Part shown: in pieces, positions 1 through 8,420 of the stretch
How positions within the stretch are numbered: position 1 is the first letter of the stretch
Layout of the letters: each line of letters starts with the position of its first letter
Assembly (NCBI RefSeq): GCF_004001065.1
Contig: NZ_BIML01000005.1
Span: 124,001-188,000, forward strand
Length of the DNA: 64,000 nucleotides
Source: Paenibacillus xylaniclasticus
GTDB taxonomy: Bacteria; Bacillota; Bacilli; Paenibacillales; Paenibacillaceae
Direction: 5' to 3'
The notes under the pieces: model-generated
Database searches by the model: none
Told to the model about the DNA's origin: nothing
What the model saw: the letters and a program-made list of their open reading frames with translations, nothing else
Program-made: the position numbers and the translations under genes

Positions 1-122
1 ACCGGAATCGCTTCTGTAATGACCTCTCCGTCCAGCTTGACGATAATGCGAAACACACCGTGCGTGCTCGGATGCTGCGGCCCTACGTTCAGCAGCAGCT
101 CCTCCGTACGAATAGCGCCCAT
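1..122 (-). CDS. nuoD: NADH-quinone oxidoreductase subunit D, N-terminal fragment
   Basis: Only the first 40 codons are inside the window; the gene continues beyond base 1. The translation opens [20 protein letters not shown] and continues with [13 protein letters not shown], the conserved N-terminus of the 49-kDa-type complex I subunit, which lines the quinone site of the peripheral arm. The ATG lies at 122-120, three bases after the nuoC stop, with a GGAGGTG ribosome binding site inside the end of nuoC. It is the fourth gene of a nuoA-B-C-D operon, so the rest of the operon should lie to the left. The family call is secure; nothing can be said about completeness. Confidence 0.93.
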   Translation of the reverse strand, partial: MGAIRTEELLLNVGPQHPSTHGVFRIIVKLDGEVITEAIP

Positions 123-125
123 TTG

Positions 126-872
126 TTACACCTCCGGGTCAAGCGGCTCATAATCTTTGCGCAGCGGATGCCCGACCCAATCGTCAGGCATCATAATTCG
201 TCTAAGATCAGGATGACCCTCGAAACGTATACCGAGCAAATCATAAATTTCGCGCTCGTTCCAATTCGCTGTCTCCCATACCGGCGTGACGGAGTCGAGT
301 ATGGCATGACTGCGATCCGTACGCGCCTTTATCGTATATCGGTCTCCCGTCTCCATATTGACCAAATGATAAACCGTTTCCAGATAAGTCTCGTAGTCAA
401 CACCAGAGACGTTGCGCAAATAGCGGCAGCCGAGCAACGGATGCTCCTTAAACAGCTCCGCCGTCCTCCGCAAATATTCCGGCTTCGCAACAATTGTCGG
501 CACATGCAAGCCAAGCTCGTTCACATAAGCCTCCACGACCGCGTCATCATTCACCAGCTCCCGCACTAAAGCCGCAGCGGCATCCAGCTTCGGCTGCAGC
601 GGCGATGGCTCCTTCGGCGCAGCCGGTGCAGCCTCGCCTTCTCCGGCGGCTGCCGCTTGACGAGGGGCGCGTACAGGCCGACCTGCCGACTCTCCGCCCG
701 CAGCTTCCACCTGCTTCGCAGCCGCTCTTGCTGCGCGCGCCTCTGCGGCCGCCTGCCGCTTCGCTTCACGCTCTTCATCCGTGACGCCCGCTGCGCCTGC
801 CTCAGCTCGTGCCTCCTCCGTCTTCGCCGCTTGTGCGGTTTCGCGCTTCACCTCATCATTACGATCGCTCAC
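126..872 (-). CDS. nuoC: NADH-quinone oxidoreductase subunit C with long charged N-terminal extension
   Basis: 248 residues. The C-terminal half (about residues 95-248) is the 30-kDa complex I subunit of the peripheral arm, with the signature ending GHPLRKDYE and the NWNEREIYDLLGI segment. The first 90 or so residues are a low-complexity Ala/Glu/Lys/Arg/Pro stretch with no recognisable fold; the compact subunit elsewhere is about 150-200 residues, so this is an extension. It sits between nuoB and nuoD, separated by 3 bases on each side, so co-translation is likely. The start is the ATG at 872; a shorter start would only remove part of the extension. Function of the core is certain, that of the extension is unknown. 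Confidence 0.92.
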   Translation of the reverse strand: MSDRNDEVKRETAQAAKTEEARAEAGAAGVTDEEREAKRQAAAEARAARAAAKQVEAAGGESAGRPVRAPRQAAAAGEGEAAPAAPKEPSPLQPKLDAAAALVRELVNDDAVVEAYVNELGLHVPTIVAKPEYLRRTAELFKEHPLLGCRYLRNVSGVDYETYLETVYHLVNMETGDRYTIKARTDRSHAILDSVTPVWETANWNEREIYDLLGIRFEGHPDLRRIMMPDDWVGHPLRKDYEPLDPEV

Positions 873-875
873 GCT

Positions 876-1388
876 CTACGTCACCTGCTTCCCGATTTTC
901 GCTTCATCGCGTATTTTCTCCTGGAGCTTGTTAATGCCGTAGATCAGCGCCGCCGGACTTGGCGGACAGCCTGGAATGTAGACGTCGACCGGCACGATCT
1001 GGTCCACTCCCTTCACAACCGCATAAGACTTCGCATAGGGGCCTCCCGCTGTCGCGCACGAGCCCATCGCAATGACCCATTTCGGCTCCGGCATTTGGTC
1101 GTAAAGCCGGCGCAGCAGCGGTCCCATCTTCTTCGTAACCGTGCCTGCAACAATCATCACGTCCGCTTGCCTCGGCGACGTCCGGAACATAACCCCGAAT
1201 CGGTCCAGATCGTAATGGGACGCTCCCGTGCCCATCATCTCGATCGCACAGCATGCCAGACCGAACGTAAGCGGCCATAACGAATTGCTTCGCGCCCAAG
1301 CTTTGACCTGCTCCAGCGTTCCAAGGAACACGTTGCGCTCCAGCTCCAGCCGCTCCTCCTGCGATATCCAATCTAGACGGAATTCCAT
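876..1388 (-). CDS. nuoB: NADH-quinone oxidoreductase subunit B (N2 cluster subunit)
   Basis: 170 residues, normal length for the family. NuoB carries the terminal [4Fe-4S] cluster N2, which hands electrons to quinone. The four ligands are visible: the adjacent pair C46-C47 in [11 protein letters not shown]112 in [10 protein letters not shown] and C142 in IPGCPPSP. The gene overlaps the end of nuoA by 16 bases and precedes nuoC by 3 bases, the standard nuoA-B-C order, so these genes are transcribed and probably translated together. A cytoplasmic peripheral-arm protein bound at the membrane. Confidence 0.97.
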   Translation of the reverse strand: MEFRLDWISQEERLELERNVFLGTLEQVKAWARSNSLWPLTFGLACCAIEMMGTGASHYDLDRFGVMFRTSPRQADVMIVAGTVTKKMGPLLRRLYDQMPEPKWVIAMGSCATAGGPYAKSYAVVKGVDQIVPVDVYIPGCPPSPAALIYGINKLQEKIRDEAKIGKQVT

Positions 1389-1744
1389 TTCAACACCTTC
1401 TTCTTCCAGGCATAGGCAAGACCAAGAATAAGCAGACCGGCGAATATAAGCATCTCAATGAGCGCAAAAAGGCCGAGCTTTCCGTAAGCAACGGCCCATG
1501 GATATAAGAAAACGGTTTCCACATCAAAAATAACAAACATCAAAGCGAACAAATAATACCGTACGTTGAACCGGACTTGCCCTTCCCCAACCGGCTCGTT
1601 GCCGCTCTCGTAGGTTGTCTGCTTAGGCTCGCTCGGCTTATGCGGCCGAAGCAGCCGCCCAGCTGTCAGAGCAGCGGCAGGAAGCAGCAGGCCAAGCAGC
1701 ACGAAAATCGCAACGACAACATAGTGATTCATATACGGATTCAT
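1373..1744 (-). CDS. nuoA: NADH-quinone oxidoreductase subunit A
   Basis: 123 residues with three predicted membrane helices (about 10-30, 65-85 and 92-112). The loop with [20 protein letters not shown] and the following [15 protein letters not shown] are the classic NuoA signatures. This small membrane-arm subunit contacts the quinone chamber. It is the first gene of the nuo operon; the 3' end overlaps nuoB. A possible promoter with an extended -10 lies about 65 bases upstream. Confidence 0.95.
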   Translation of the reverse strand: MNPYMNHYVVVAIFVLLGLLLPAAALTAGRLLRPHKPSEPKQTTYESGNEPVGEGQVRFNVRYYLFALMFVIFDVETVFLYPWAVAYGKLGLFALIEMLIFAGLLILGLAYAWKKKVLKWNSV

Positions 1745-1805
1745 CCAATCGCCTCCATCAGTTCTATCAGCGCTTGCAGAACAGGATGCTGGACAAAATT
1801 ACCTC

Positions 1806-1814
1806 ACCATTATA
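1806..1814 (-). promoter_or_regulatory. Probable nuo operon promoter (extended -10)
   Basis: On the minus strand this reads TGTTATAAT, a perfect -10 hexamer with the TG extension, about 65 bases upstream of nuoA. No good -35 is found at 17 bases, which is tolerable for extended -10 promoters. The rest of the 297-base nuoA-dps gap holds only the dps terminator and no convincing gene. Confidence 0.45.
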
Positions 1815-1963
1815 ACAAATATTGGAACAAGCGTCTATGCAGCGCTGACTCCATGTCTTCCGCCCCATTGTCAGCAAGATTGCGTTGTCAGTTATGCCTA
1901 TTCAAGCAAGGGACGACTTATGACCGAATTGCATGCCTAGCTTAAACAACAGATCAAGCAATA

Positions 1964-1988
1964 GAAAAAGCGCTCCTCCCGGAACGCC
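1964..1988 (-). terminator. Terminator downstream of dps
   Basis: Minus-strand hairpin GCGTTCC / GGAGCGC (one G-U pair) with a 4-base loop, followed by TTTTT. It lies about 55 bases beyond the dps stop. Confidence 0.6.
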
Positions 1989-2041
1989 TTCCTTAGCACG
2001 TAGACGCAGTTGTCTCAACAGCGCTTGTCTCCGTACAGCAT

Positions 2042-2512
2042 TTATCCCAGAAAAGCCCGCAGCATCCATAGATGCTTCTGGACCTGCTCGCGCCGCGTTA
2101 TGAGCATGTCCGCAGTTGGACCGTCTCCCTTAGCGTCCGCTAGCTCTGCCGCCTGCTTCAGCCGCTCAACGATGCCCGTAAAGTCAATCACAAGCGAACG
2201 TACCATAGCCGTCGCATCTTCATTGCCTGCAGCTTCCGCCACAGAAGTCATCTCCAAATATCGCTTCATAGTCGATGCCGGCTTGCCTCCAAGCGCTAAT
2301 ATGCGCTCCGCTACCTCATCGACGAATGCAGCCGCCTCCGTGTACAGCTCCTCGAACTTCGCATGAAGCGTGTAGAAATTCGGACCTTTCACATGCCAAT
2401 GATAATCGTGGAGCTTCACATACAGCACGCTCCAATCGGCCAGCTGGCCATTAAGCGAGGCGACAATTTCTCCGCCGCCCGTCTTCACCGCTTCTATCGT
2501 TTCTTCGCCCAT
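2042..2512 (-). CDS. dps: Dps-family ferritin (DNA-binding protein from starved cells)
   Basis: 156 residues from the chosen ATG. Dps dodecamers oxidise and store iron with peroxide and protect DNA. The inter-subunit ferroxidase ligands fit the Listeria Dps spacing exactly: H38 (in YHWHVKGP), H50, D65 and E69. I chose the internal ATG at 2512 because GGGAG lies 10 bases before it, while the more upstream ATG at 2545 has no ribosome binding site; the longer form would add 11 residues. Monocistronic, divergent from the germination operon, with its own terminator. No Lys-rich DNA-binding tail is evident, so it may be a storage-type (MrgA-like or Fri-like) member. Confidence 0.93.
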   Translation of the reverse strand: MGEETIEAVKTGGGEIVASLNGQLADWSVLYVKLHDYHWHVKGPNFYTLHAKFEELYTEAAAFVDEVAERILALGGKPASTMKRYLEMTSVAEAAGNEDATAMVRSLVIDFTGIVERLKQAAELADAKGDGPTADMLITRREQVQKHLWMLRAFLG

Positions 2513-2641
2513 TTGATTGCAGCTCCCTTCGAATAGTTCATCCATTGATTTTGAACAAAATTAGCATTTTAAACAATTCGATGGATTATTCAGCTGGAAA
2601 AATGAACAAAATAACGACAAATCAGGAACGGGGAGAATCCG

Positions 2642-4279
2642 ATGGTGCAACCGAAAGACGAACATACGCTGCAGCCGGATAACGGGGCCCCGCCTCCTTC
2701 GTCCGCAGACAGCCAGAGCTCAACAGTAGCCGATACAGCCAACCAGCAGCCTTCTCCAGCCGTGCAACAGATTCTGGACCATCAGCGGGAGCTGCTGGCC
2801 CGGCCGATCTCCGGCAAGCTTCAAGACAATATCGACACCATCCGTCAGCTGTTCACCGACTGCTCGGATGTCGTCATCCATGAGTTCGATATTAAAGAGG
2901 GCCCCGCTGCCGTCATCGTATACGTCGACGGCATGATCGACATCAAAGATATCGATACGCAGCTGCTGACGAGGCTGCAGCATTACGGGACTTCCGGCGA
3001 CAAAAGCAAGGAGGCTATCGTCCACTGCATCACGATATCCTCCATGACGGAAGTCGATTGTATGAATGATGCCGTCGATAAGATCGGATACGGCAATGTC
3101 CTGCTATTCGCAGAAGGCATTACAACTGCCTTGGTCTATTCCTCGACCTTCCAGAAGGTGCGCGCAATCGAGGAGCCTCAAGCAGAAACAGTCGTCCGCG
3201 GTCCGCGCGAAGGCTTCGTAGAGTCGCTGCGCGACAATACGACGCTGCTGCGCCGCCGCCTGCATACACCTGCGTTCAAAACAAAGTCAATGTTCATTGG
3301 ACGCTATTCGAAAACAGCAACCGTCATCACCTACATTGAAGGCATTGCTGACCCTGCTCTAATCAATGAAATGGTGGGGCGACTATCCGCCATCGATGTC
3401 GATGGCATGCTGGATACGTCCTTAATCGAGGAATGGGTCGAGGATAATCCACTATCCCCCTTTCCTCAGCTGATGTCGACGGAGCGTCCGGATGTGGTCA
3501 CTTCTCATCTGCTGGAAGGGAGGATCGCCGTACTGTCGGACGGCTCTCCTGTTGCATTAATTGCACCAGCGCCGCTGATGAGTATGATGCAGTCCCCGGA
3601 GGATTTCTATCAGCGCTCACTCGTGGCTACAGGCATCCGATGGCTTCGAATGCTATTCTCGTTTATTGCCGTTTTTATGCCGTCTCTCTATGTCGCTGTC
3701 CTTTCATTTCATCAAGAAATGATTCCGACATCGCTGCTCTTGACGATCGCTCAATCACGAGAGCAAATTCCGTTCCCAGCTCTCGTCGAAGCGCTGCTCA
3801 TGGAAATTACGTTCGAGGCGCTTCGGGAAGCTGGTATCCGGCTGCCGAGACAAGTCGGTTCCGCCGTCAGCATCGTCGGCGCTCTCGTTATCGGTCAGGC
3901 TGCTATCTCAGCGGGCATCGTCTCTTCACCGATGGTAATGGTCGTCGCGGTGACTGCGGTTAGCTCGTTTCTTATCCCGAATTACTCGCTTGGATTCGCG
4001 ATTCGGTTCATTCGGTTTCCAATCATGCTCTGTGCGGGTGCGCTCGGGTTATACGGCATTGTGCTGTGCGCGCTTGTCGTCTTGATTCACCTTATGACGC
4101 TGCGATCGTTCGGCGTACCTTATCTGTCGCCGTTCGCCCCGCTCATGAATAACGAGCTCAAAGATTCGCTCATTCGGACTAGAAGCACCCATATGACCAC
4201 GCGGCCGCATTTCACAGGGCCGTTCTACAACCGCATTCGGATGCGTCTAGATCTGTACAAAGCAAGGAGGAACAATTGA
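2642..4279 (+). CDS. Spore germinant receptor A subunit (GerAA family)
   Basis: 545 residues. It has a variable cytoplasmic N-terminus (about 1-60, Gln/Pro/Ser-rich), two soluble subdomains to about 310, then a membrane region of about five helices (about 320-505) and a short basic tail. The motifs GFVESLRDNTTLLRRRL and PFPALVEALLMEITFEALREAG are typical of GerAA/SpoVAF proteins. It is the A subunit of the inner-spore-membrane nutrient receptor, a proposed ligand-gated channel. The ATG at 2642 has GGGGAG seven bases upstream. First gene of a six-gene operon and one base before gerAC. The nutrient recognised cannot be predicted. Confidence 0.93.
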   Translation: MVQPKDEHTLQPDNGAPPPSSADSQSSTVADTANQQPSPAVQQILDHQRELLARPISGKLQDNIDTIRQLFTDCSDVVIHEFDIKEGPAAVIVYVDGMIDIKDIDTQLLTRLQHYGTSGDKSKEAIVHCITISSMTEVDCMNDAVDKIGYGNVLLFAEGITTALVYSSTFQKVRAIEEPQAETVVRGPREGFVESLRDNTTLLRRRLHTPAFKTKSMFIGRYSKTATVITYIEGIADPALINEMVGRLSAIDVDGMLDTSLIEEWVEDNPLSPFPQLMSTERPDVVTSHLLEGRIAVLSDGSPVALIAPAPLMSMMQSPEDFYQRSLVATGIRWLRMLFSFIAVFMPSLYVAVLSFHQEMIPTSLLLTIAQSREQIPFPALVEALLMEITFEALREAGIRLPRQVGSAVSIVGALVIGQAAISAGIVSSPMVMVVAVTAVSSFLIPNYSLGFAIRFIRFPIMLCAGALGLYGIVLCALVVLIHLMTLRSFGVPYLSPFAPLMNNELKDSLIRTRSTHMTTRPHFTGPFYNRIRMRLDLYKARRNN

Positions 4280-4280
4280 T

Positions 4281-5480
4281 ATGCGTCTCCTCATGCATCT
4301 GTCATTACGTTCCTTATGGCTCTTGTATGTCCGTACAGTTGCCCCTCTGCTCATTGCAGCGCTGTTGTCGGGCTGCTGGGACCGAACAGAAATTAACGAT
4401 CTGGCTATCATTACAGCCGCTGGCATAGATCGCGATGATGACGGCAAAATTAAGCTGTCCGTTCAAGTCTTCGTCCCTACTCCTGCTTCTTCCGAGCAAG
4501 GTGCTTCCTCATCAGGAAGAAGCAGCAAAACCGTCGTCCGTTATGCGAAGGGCTTCGATATGGCGGATGCAACCGCACGCCTGCAAGAGACTCTGTCCCG
4601 AAAGATTTTCTGGGGTCAGGCGGATGTGTTTATATTCGGGAAGAGTCTGGCGAAGCACAGCATTAAAGAGCCAATGGACTTCCTTACCCGTCATCCGCAT
4701 CCGCGGGAGCGCGCCAATCTGTTCGTGAGCAGCGGAGAAGCGGAGGAGGTTATTCGGTGGAACACCCCAATTGAGCGCAACAGCGCTGAATCGTTACGTG
4801 AATTGTCCGTCCTGCAGACGGGCTTGAACACCTCGATCTTACAGGTCATTGAGGAACTGTCCGAGGAGGCTCATACGGCCGTGATTCCAATCATTCGCAT
4901 TTTACATAAGGAGGGCACCTCCGTCCCGTTCATCGGCGGTACGGTCGCTTTCAAAGACTTACGGCAGGCAGCCACACTCAATTCCACCGAAACCCGCGGG
5001 CTGCTCTGGCTTCGTGACGAGATTAAGACGGCAACGATTACGGCGCCAGCATACACGGGGGGCGATTATGCGTCGGCTAACATCATTTCTTCGAAGTCTA
5101 AGCTCATCCCGTCTATTAAAGGAGACAAGTGGAGCATGCTGATCGTGGTCGAGGCCACAAGCAACTTGAATGAGAATGCAAGTGACCTGGATATTACCAA
5201 AGAAGAAAACATCAAAAAGCTGGAGCATATATTCGAGGGCGTCATTCAATCCAGGATCGACAATATGGTGAAGAAAGCACAAAAGAGCGGTGTCGACTAT
5301 ATCGGCTTTGCTGAGCAATTTCATCGCCATTATCCAAAGCATTGGCATGCAGCCAAGAAAAACTGGGACACGCTCTTTCCAAAAGTCGAGGTTCGTTATA
5401 AGATCCGACTTACGATCGCCCGTAACGGACTGACCGGTAAGAATACAGCGCTGCAAGGCAGCGTCAGGAGCAAGTCGTGA
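4281..5480 (+). CDS. Spore germinant receptor C subunit, lipoprotein (GerAC family)
   Basis: 399 residues. An N-terminal signal sequence ends in the lipobox LLSGC, followed by WDRTEINDLAIITAAGID, the hallmark start of Ger(x)C lipoproteins. C subunits sit on the outer face of the inner spore membrane next to A and B. The ATG follows GGAGG by 10 bases and the A-subunit stop overlaps the spacing region. The end of the gene overlaps the next small gene by 4 bases (GTGA). The order A-C-D-B-D-B differs from the usual A-B-C. Confidence 0.93.
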   Translation: MRLLMHLSLRSLWLLYVRTVAPLLIAALLSGCWDRTEINDLAIITAAGIDRDDDGKIKLSVQVFVPTPASSEQGASSSGRSSKTVVRYAKGFDMADATARLQETLSRKIFWGQADVFIFGKSLAKHSIKEPMDFLTRHPHPRERANLFVSSGEAEEVIRWNTPIERNSAESLRELSVLQTGLNTSILQVIEELSEEAHTAVIPIIRILHKEGTSVPFIGGTVAFKDLRQAATLNSTETRGLLWLRDEIKTATITAPAYTGGDYASANIISSKSKLIPSIKGDKWSMLIVVEATSNLNENASDLDITKEENIKKLEHIFEGVIQSRIDNMVKKAQKSGVDYIGFAEQFHRHYPKHWHAAKKNWDTLFPKVEVRYKIRLTIARNGLTGKNTALQGSVRSKS

Positions 5481-5704
5481 TCCATACGCTGCTCCTAATC
5501 ACAATGGCCGTCGTAGCGGCAATGATGATTCGTCTAGAATGGTCTTCGTTAGTGAACGCTCGACTAAAAGCCGTATTTCTAACGATCTTAATCTTCAGCT
5601 ACACTATAGCGGTCGTCATGACGTTTAATCCCGACATGCCGGGTCCCTTACAGTTGTGGGAGATGCTTGTCGACCCCTATATATCCTATTGGATTCCCTC
5701 TTGA
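5477..5704 (+). CDS. Small two-helix membrane protein, germinant receptor D-type subunit
   Basis: 75 residues, GTG start overlapping the gerAC stop, with AGGAG six bases upstream. Two hydrophobic segments (about 3-18 and 30-50) are followed by NPDMPGPLQLWEMLVDP. It is clearly paralogous to the 76-residue product at 6849-7079, which carries NPDLPGPAQVLNPLF at the same place. Small two-helix D subunits encoded with ger operons are known from Bacillus, where they modulate receptor function. The assignment rests on size, topology and operon position. It is not related to the GerD lipoprotein. Confidence 0.75.
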   Translation: MIHTLLLITMAVVAAMMIRLEWSSLVNARLKAVFLTILIFSYTIAVVMTFNPDMPGPLQLWEMLVDPYISYWIPS

Positions 5705-5733
5705 ACGAGACGATATCAAGGAGGCACCTATTT

Positions 5734-6852
5734 ATGCTCGAACAAGGAAGAATTTCTGCCGCGCAATTAGCCATCCTGACCGGCATGGCCGTGACAGCTA
5801 CCTCTCTTCTGACCGCGCCGGGGCTCGTCGCTATCGACGCCAAACAAGATATGTGGCTGTCGCCGATCTGGATTTCTCCCATCGGCCTCCTTATCGTCTG
5901 GATACTTTGGAAGCTGAATCAAGCTTATCCGAATCAGACGCTAATTGAATATTCGGTGACCGTGCTTGGACGATTTGTCGGCTCGATTGTCGGGGCGTCC
6001 TATCTCATGTTCGTTATTTTCGCTACAGCTAACGCTCTTCGGCAGTTTACCGATTTCGTCAAGGAGACGTTTCTGTTATCTACGCCCTCTGTTGTCATTA
6101 GCAGTTGTATGCTTCTCGTCTGCTGGCTCGTCGCCCGTTCAGGCATTGAGATCGTTGCTCGGCTTTCAGCTACGCTGCTGCCGCTCGTTGGAGTGTTCAT
6201 CCTGATGATCTATATGCCCAGCCTGTGGGATATGCATCTAGAACGGATGATGCCCATAATGGATCACGGATTACAGCCATCAGCAATGGGTGCGTTTCGC
6301 CTGCTGTCATGGATTCCGACATTCTCGATCATGAATTTCTATATGCCTTACGTTTCGAACCGTAAAAATTTGCTGCTTTGGTCGCTTGGGAACGTCATCC
6401 TCTTTACGCTTACGATGTGTATTACCTTTGTAATCGTATATACCATCATTGGCGCCACAACGATCAATTACTTATATCCGTTCATGGTGCTTGCAAGATT
6501 TACTAGCTTTACCGAATTTTTTGAGCACCTGGAGTCGCTTGTGATGATGATCTGGGTCATACAAATCGTCATCCACATATCGTTCGGCTTATACGGGTCA
6601 TCTCTTGGCGTCGCTCAATTATTCGGACTTACGGCCTACAAGCCGATCGTGCTTCCCATCTGCTCACTGATCTTGTTGTTTAGCTTCTGGGGGATCGATA
6701 ACGCATTATTTGTATCCTCCCCGTCGATTATCGTGTACTACTCAATATTCGGGTTAATCCTGCCTCTCTTGCTGTTCGTTGCGCACAGTATGAAGAGACT
6801 GTTCATAGATTCGGACAAAGCAGCCTCTCCCCCAAGCGAGTCTGCCGTATGA
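5734..6852 (+). CDS. Spore germinant receptor B subunit / amino-acid permease type (GerAB family), first copy
   Basis: 372 residues, about ten membrane helices. The N-terminus MLEQGRISAAQLAIL...ATSLLTAPG and the AKQDMWLSP segment are typical of GerAB proteins of the APC superfamily, which bind the germinant. I chose the ATG at 5734 because AAGGAGG lies 8 bases upstream; the frame is open further upstream but those codons overlap the preceding D gene. The stop overlaps the next small gene as ATGA. The second copy at 7124-8269 is similar in length and motifs but clearly diverged. Confidence 0.93.
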   Translation: MLEQGRISAAQLAILTGMAVTATSLLTAPGLVAIDAKQDMWLSPIWISPIGLLIVWILWKLNQAYPNQTLIEYSVTVLGRFVGSIVGASYLMFVIFATANALRQFTDFVKETFLLSTPSVVISSCMLLVCWLVARSGIEIVARLSATLLPLVGVFILMIYMPSLWDMHLERMMPIMDHGLQPSAMGAFRLLSWIPTFSIMNFYMPYVSNRKNLLLWSLGNVILFTLTMCITFVIVYTIIGATTINYLYPFMVLARFTSFTEFFEHLESLVMMIWVIQIVIHISFGLYGSSLGVAQLFGLTAYKPIVLPICSLILLFSFWGIDNALFVSSPSIIVYYSIFGLILPLLLFVAHSMKRLFIDSDKAASPPSESAV

Positions 6853-7079
6853 ATACGCCCTACAGTCATCTCCTATTCGTTGCTGTTGCCGCAATTGGTA
6901 TACTAGCCTATGATTGGCGCAAGCTCCGTGATAAACGTACGAAAGCTGCTTACCTCATTTTATATGTCAGCGGGGTTGCGCTCAGCTTCGTGCTCGTTAT
7001 GAACCCGGATCTGCCTGGCCCTGCCCAGGTGCTTAATCCATTGTTCTCGCCGCTGTCTAAATGGCTCTTCCAACCCTAA
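6849..7079 (+). CDS. Small two-helix membrane protein, second D-type germinant receptor subunit
   Basis: 76 residues. ATG overlaps the stop of the B subunit as ATGA, indicating translational coupling. Two hydrophobic segments (about 5-21 and 31-51) enclose a basic stretch YDWRKLRDKRTKAAY, then NPDLPGPAQ and a C-terminal WLFQP. The layout matches the 75-residue protein at 5477-5704, so the operon carries two D-like genes, each paired with a B gene. See that entry for the functional reasoning. Confidence 0.75.
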   Translation: MNTPYSHLLFVAVAAIGILAYDWRKLRDKRTKAAYLILYVSGVALSFVLVMNPDLPGPAQVLNPLFSPLSKWLFQP

Positions 7080-7123
7080 CGAATACGACGCTTTTCGACT
7101 GCGTGTGAAAGGAAGAACGTCTG

Positions 7124-8269
7124 ATGGATAAAGGTAAAATATCGGCAGCCCAGCTCACTTGCATGCTATTTCTGTCGATTCTTGCAACTTCGATGCTCAC
7201 CTCCCCCTCAATAGCCTACAGTATTGCCAAAAACGATATGTGGCTGACGCCGTTGATCGGCTGCTTAGGGGGCTTCCTGGTTGTCGCACTCGCGCTCGCC
7301 CTGCACCGCCGCTATCCGGGCAGCACTCTCGTTCAATACAGCGACCTCATTCTGAGTAAATGGCTCGGCAAGCTCGTCAGTCTTGTCTTTCTGCTTATCT
7401 GTCTGCTGATGAATGCTTACCAGCTTCGTCAATTTTCCGAAATAATGAAGCTGTCTTTTATGATTAACACCCCTAGTATGGTTTTTGTCGTCAGCATGAT
7501 TCTTGTCAGCGCGCTCGCCGTTAATCTCGGGATCGAGCTAATAGGCAGAGTATCACTGCTGTTTACACCCATTATCATCTTCTTAGTGATCGGCCTCATT
7601 CTGCCATTGGTACGGGAGATGGAGCCGGATCAGCTGCTTCCGTTCATGGCAGACGGCGCAGGACCGATCCTACGAGGGGCATTAGCACTGCAAATATGGT
7701 TCCCGATATACATATACGCCGTCATGTTTCTACCTTACGTTTCGAATCAGAACCAAGCTCGGAGATGGTTGAATTGGGGGGTATGCTGGTCGATTATCAT
7801 CTTTGTACTCACTTTTCTCTATATCATCATGACGATGGGCGCTGCCTCGCAGCATTTTTCCTATCCGTTCCTGCTGCTGAGCCGTTACGTCACTATTGCC
7901 AGCTTCATGACCCACCTTGATGCTTCTATTATGATCTTGTGGGTGCTCGACGTGTTCATCCGAACGATCGTTATGTACTATGCAGCCGTCAGCGGCTTCG
8001 CTCAATGGTTTCAGATCCCGTCCTACAAAGCACTTACGCTGCCGATTGGGTTAATCATCGTATTGTTCACATTCTGGTCCATCCCGAATATGGCCGTCTT
8101 CAATCAGCTTATCTCTGTCATGATGTTCTATTATTTGGTCGGTCACTTAGGCATCCCGCTTATCCTGTACGCAGCTTCCTTGATCCGCGGGAAGCTATCA
8201 TCAGGCCAACCGCCTGCCTCTTCAGAACATCAACAGGGCGTGAATACGAGAGGCGGCGCAGCTCCATGA
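7124..8269 (+). CDS. Spore germinant receptor B subunit (GerAB family), second copy
   Basis: 381 residues, about ten membrane helices, starting MDKGKISAAQLTCMLFLSIL and continuing TSPSIAYSIAKNDMWLTP as expected for GerAB. AAAGGAAG precedes the ATG at 7124 by about 8 bases. It is the last gene of the operon; the two B copies share the AxNDMWL/AKQDMWL block, FLPYVSNxNxxRRW-type loop and overall spacing. Two B subunits with one A and one C suggest either alternative receptor complexes with different germinants or a hetero-assembly. A strong bidirectional terminator follows. Confidence 0.92.
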   Translation: MDKGKISAAQLTCMLFLSILATSMLTSPSIAYSIAKNDMWLTPLIGCLGGFLVVALALALHRRYPGSTLVQYSDLILSKWLGKLVSLVFLLICLLMNAYQLRQFSEIMKLSFMINTPSMVFVVSMILVSALAVNLGIELIGRVSLLFTPIIIFLVIGLILPLVREMEPDQLLPFMADGAGPILRGALALQIWFPIYIYAVMFLPYVSNQNQARRWLNWGVCWSIIIFVLTFLYIIMTMGAASQHFSYPFLLLSRYVTIASFMTHLDASIMILWVLDVFIRTIVMYYAAVSGFAQWFQIPSYKALTLPIGLIIVLFTFWSIPNMAVFNQLISVMMFYYLVGHLGIPLILYAASLIRGKLSSGQPPASSEHQQGVNTRGGAAP

Positions 8270-8357
8270 TCAATCTTAAGAAGAGAAGCGGTCGTCCAAT
8301 TCGTGAAGAATAAGATAAGACGAAGAATGCCTGTACCAATGCTCACATATGAAGAAA

Positions 8358-8401
8358 GGGCTGTTCAGAAAGTCAGTCTTTCCTGACTTTCTGAACAGCC
8401 C
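8358..8401. terminator. Bidirectional terminator between the ger operon and the PHP phosphatase
   Basis: A perfect 19-bp inverted repeat (arms 8358-8376 and 8383-8401) with a 6-base loop. It lies between convergent genes. Flanking A- and T-runs are weak, but the stem is unusually long and perfect. Confidence 0.75.
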
Positions 8402-8420
8402 CCCTCTATCACGTATTCTG

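Noticed and set aside
2546-2641. Sigma-G promoter for the ger operon
   Set aside because: AT-rich with a GCATT-like -35, but no acceptable -10 at the right distance; not strong enough to list.
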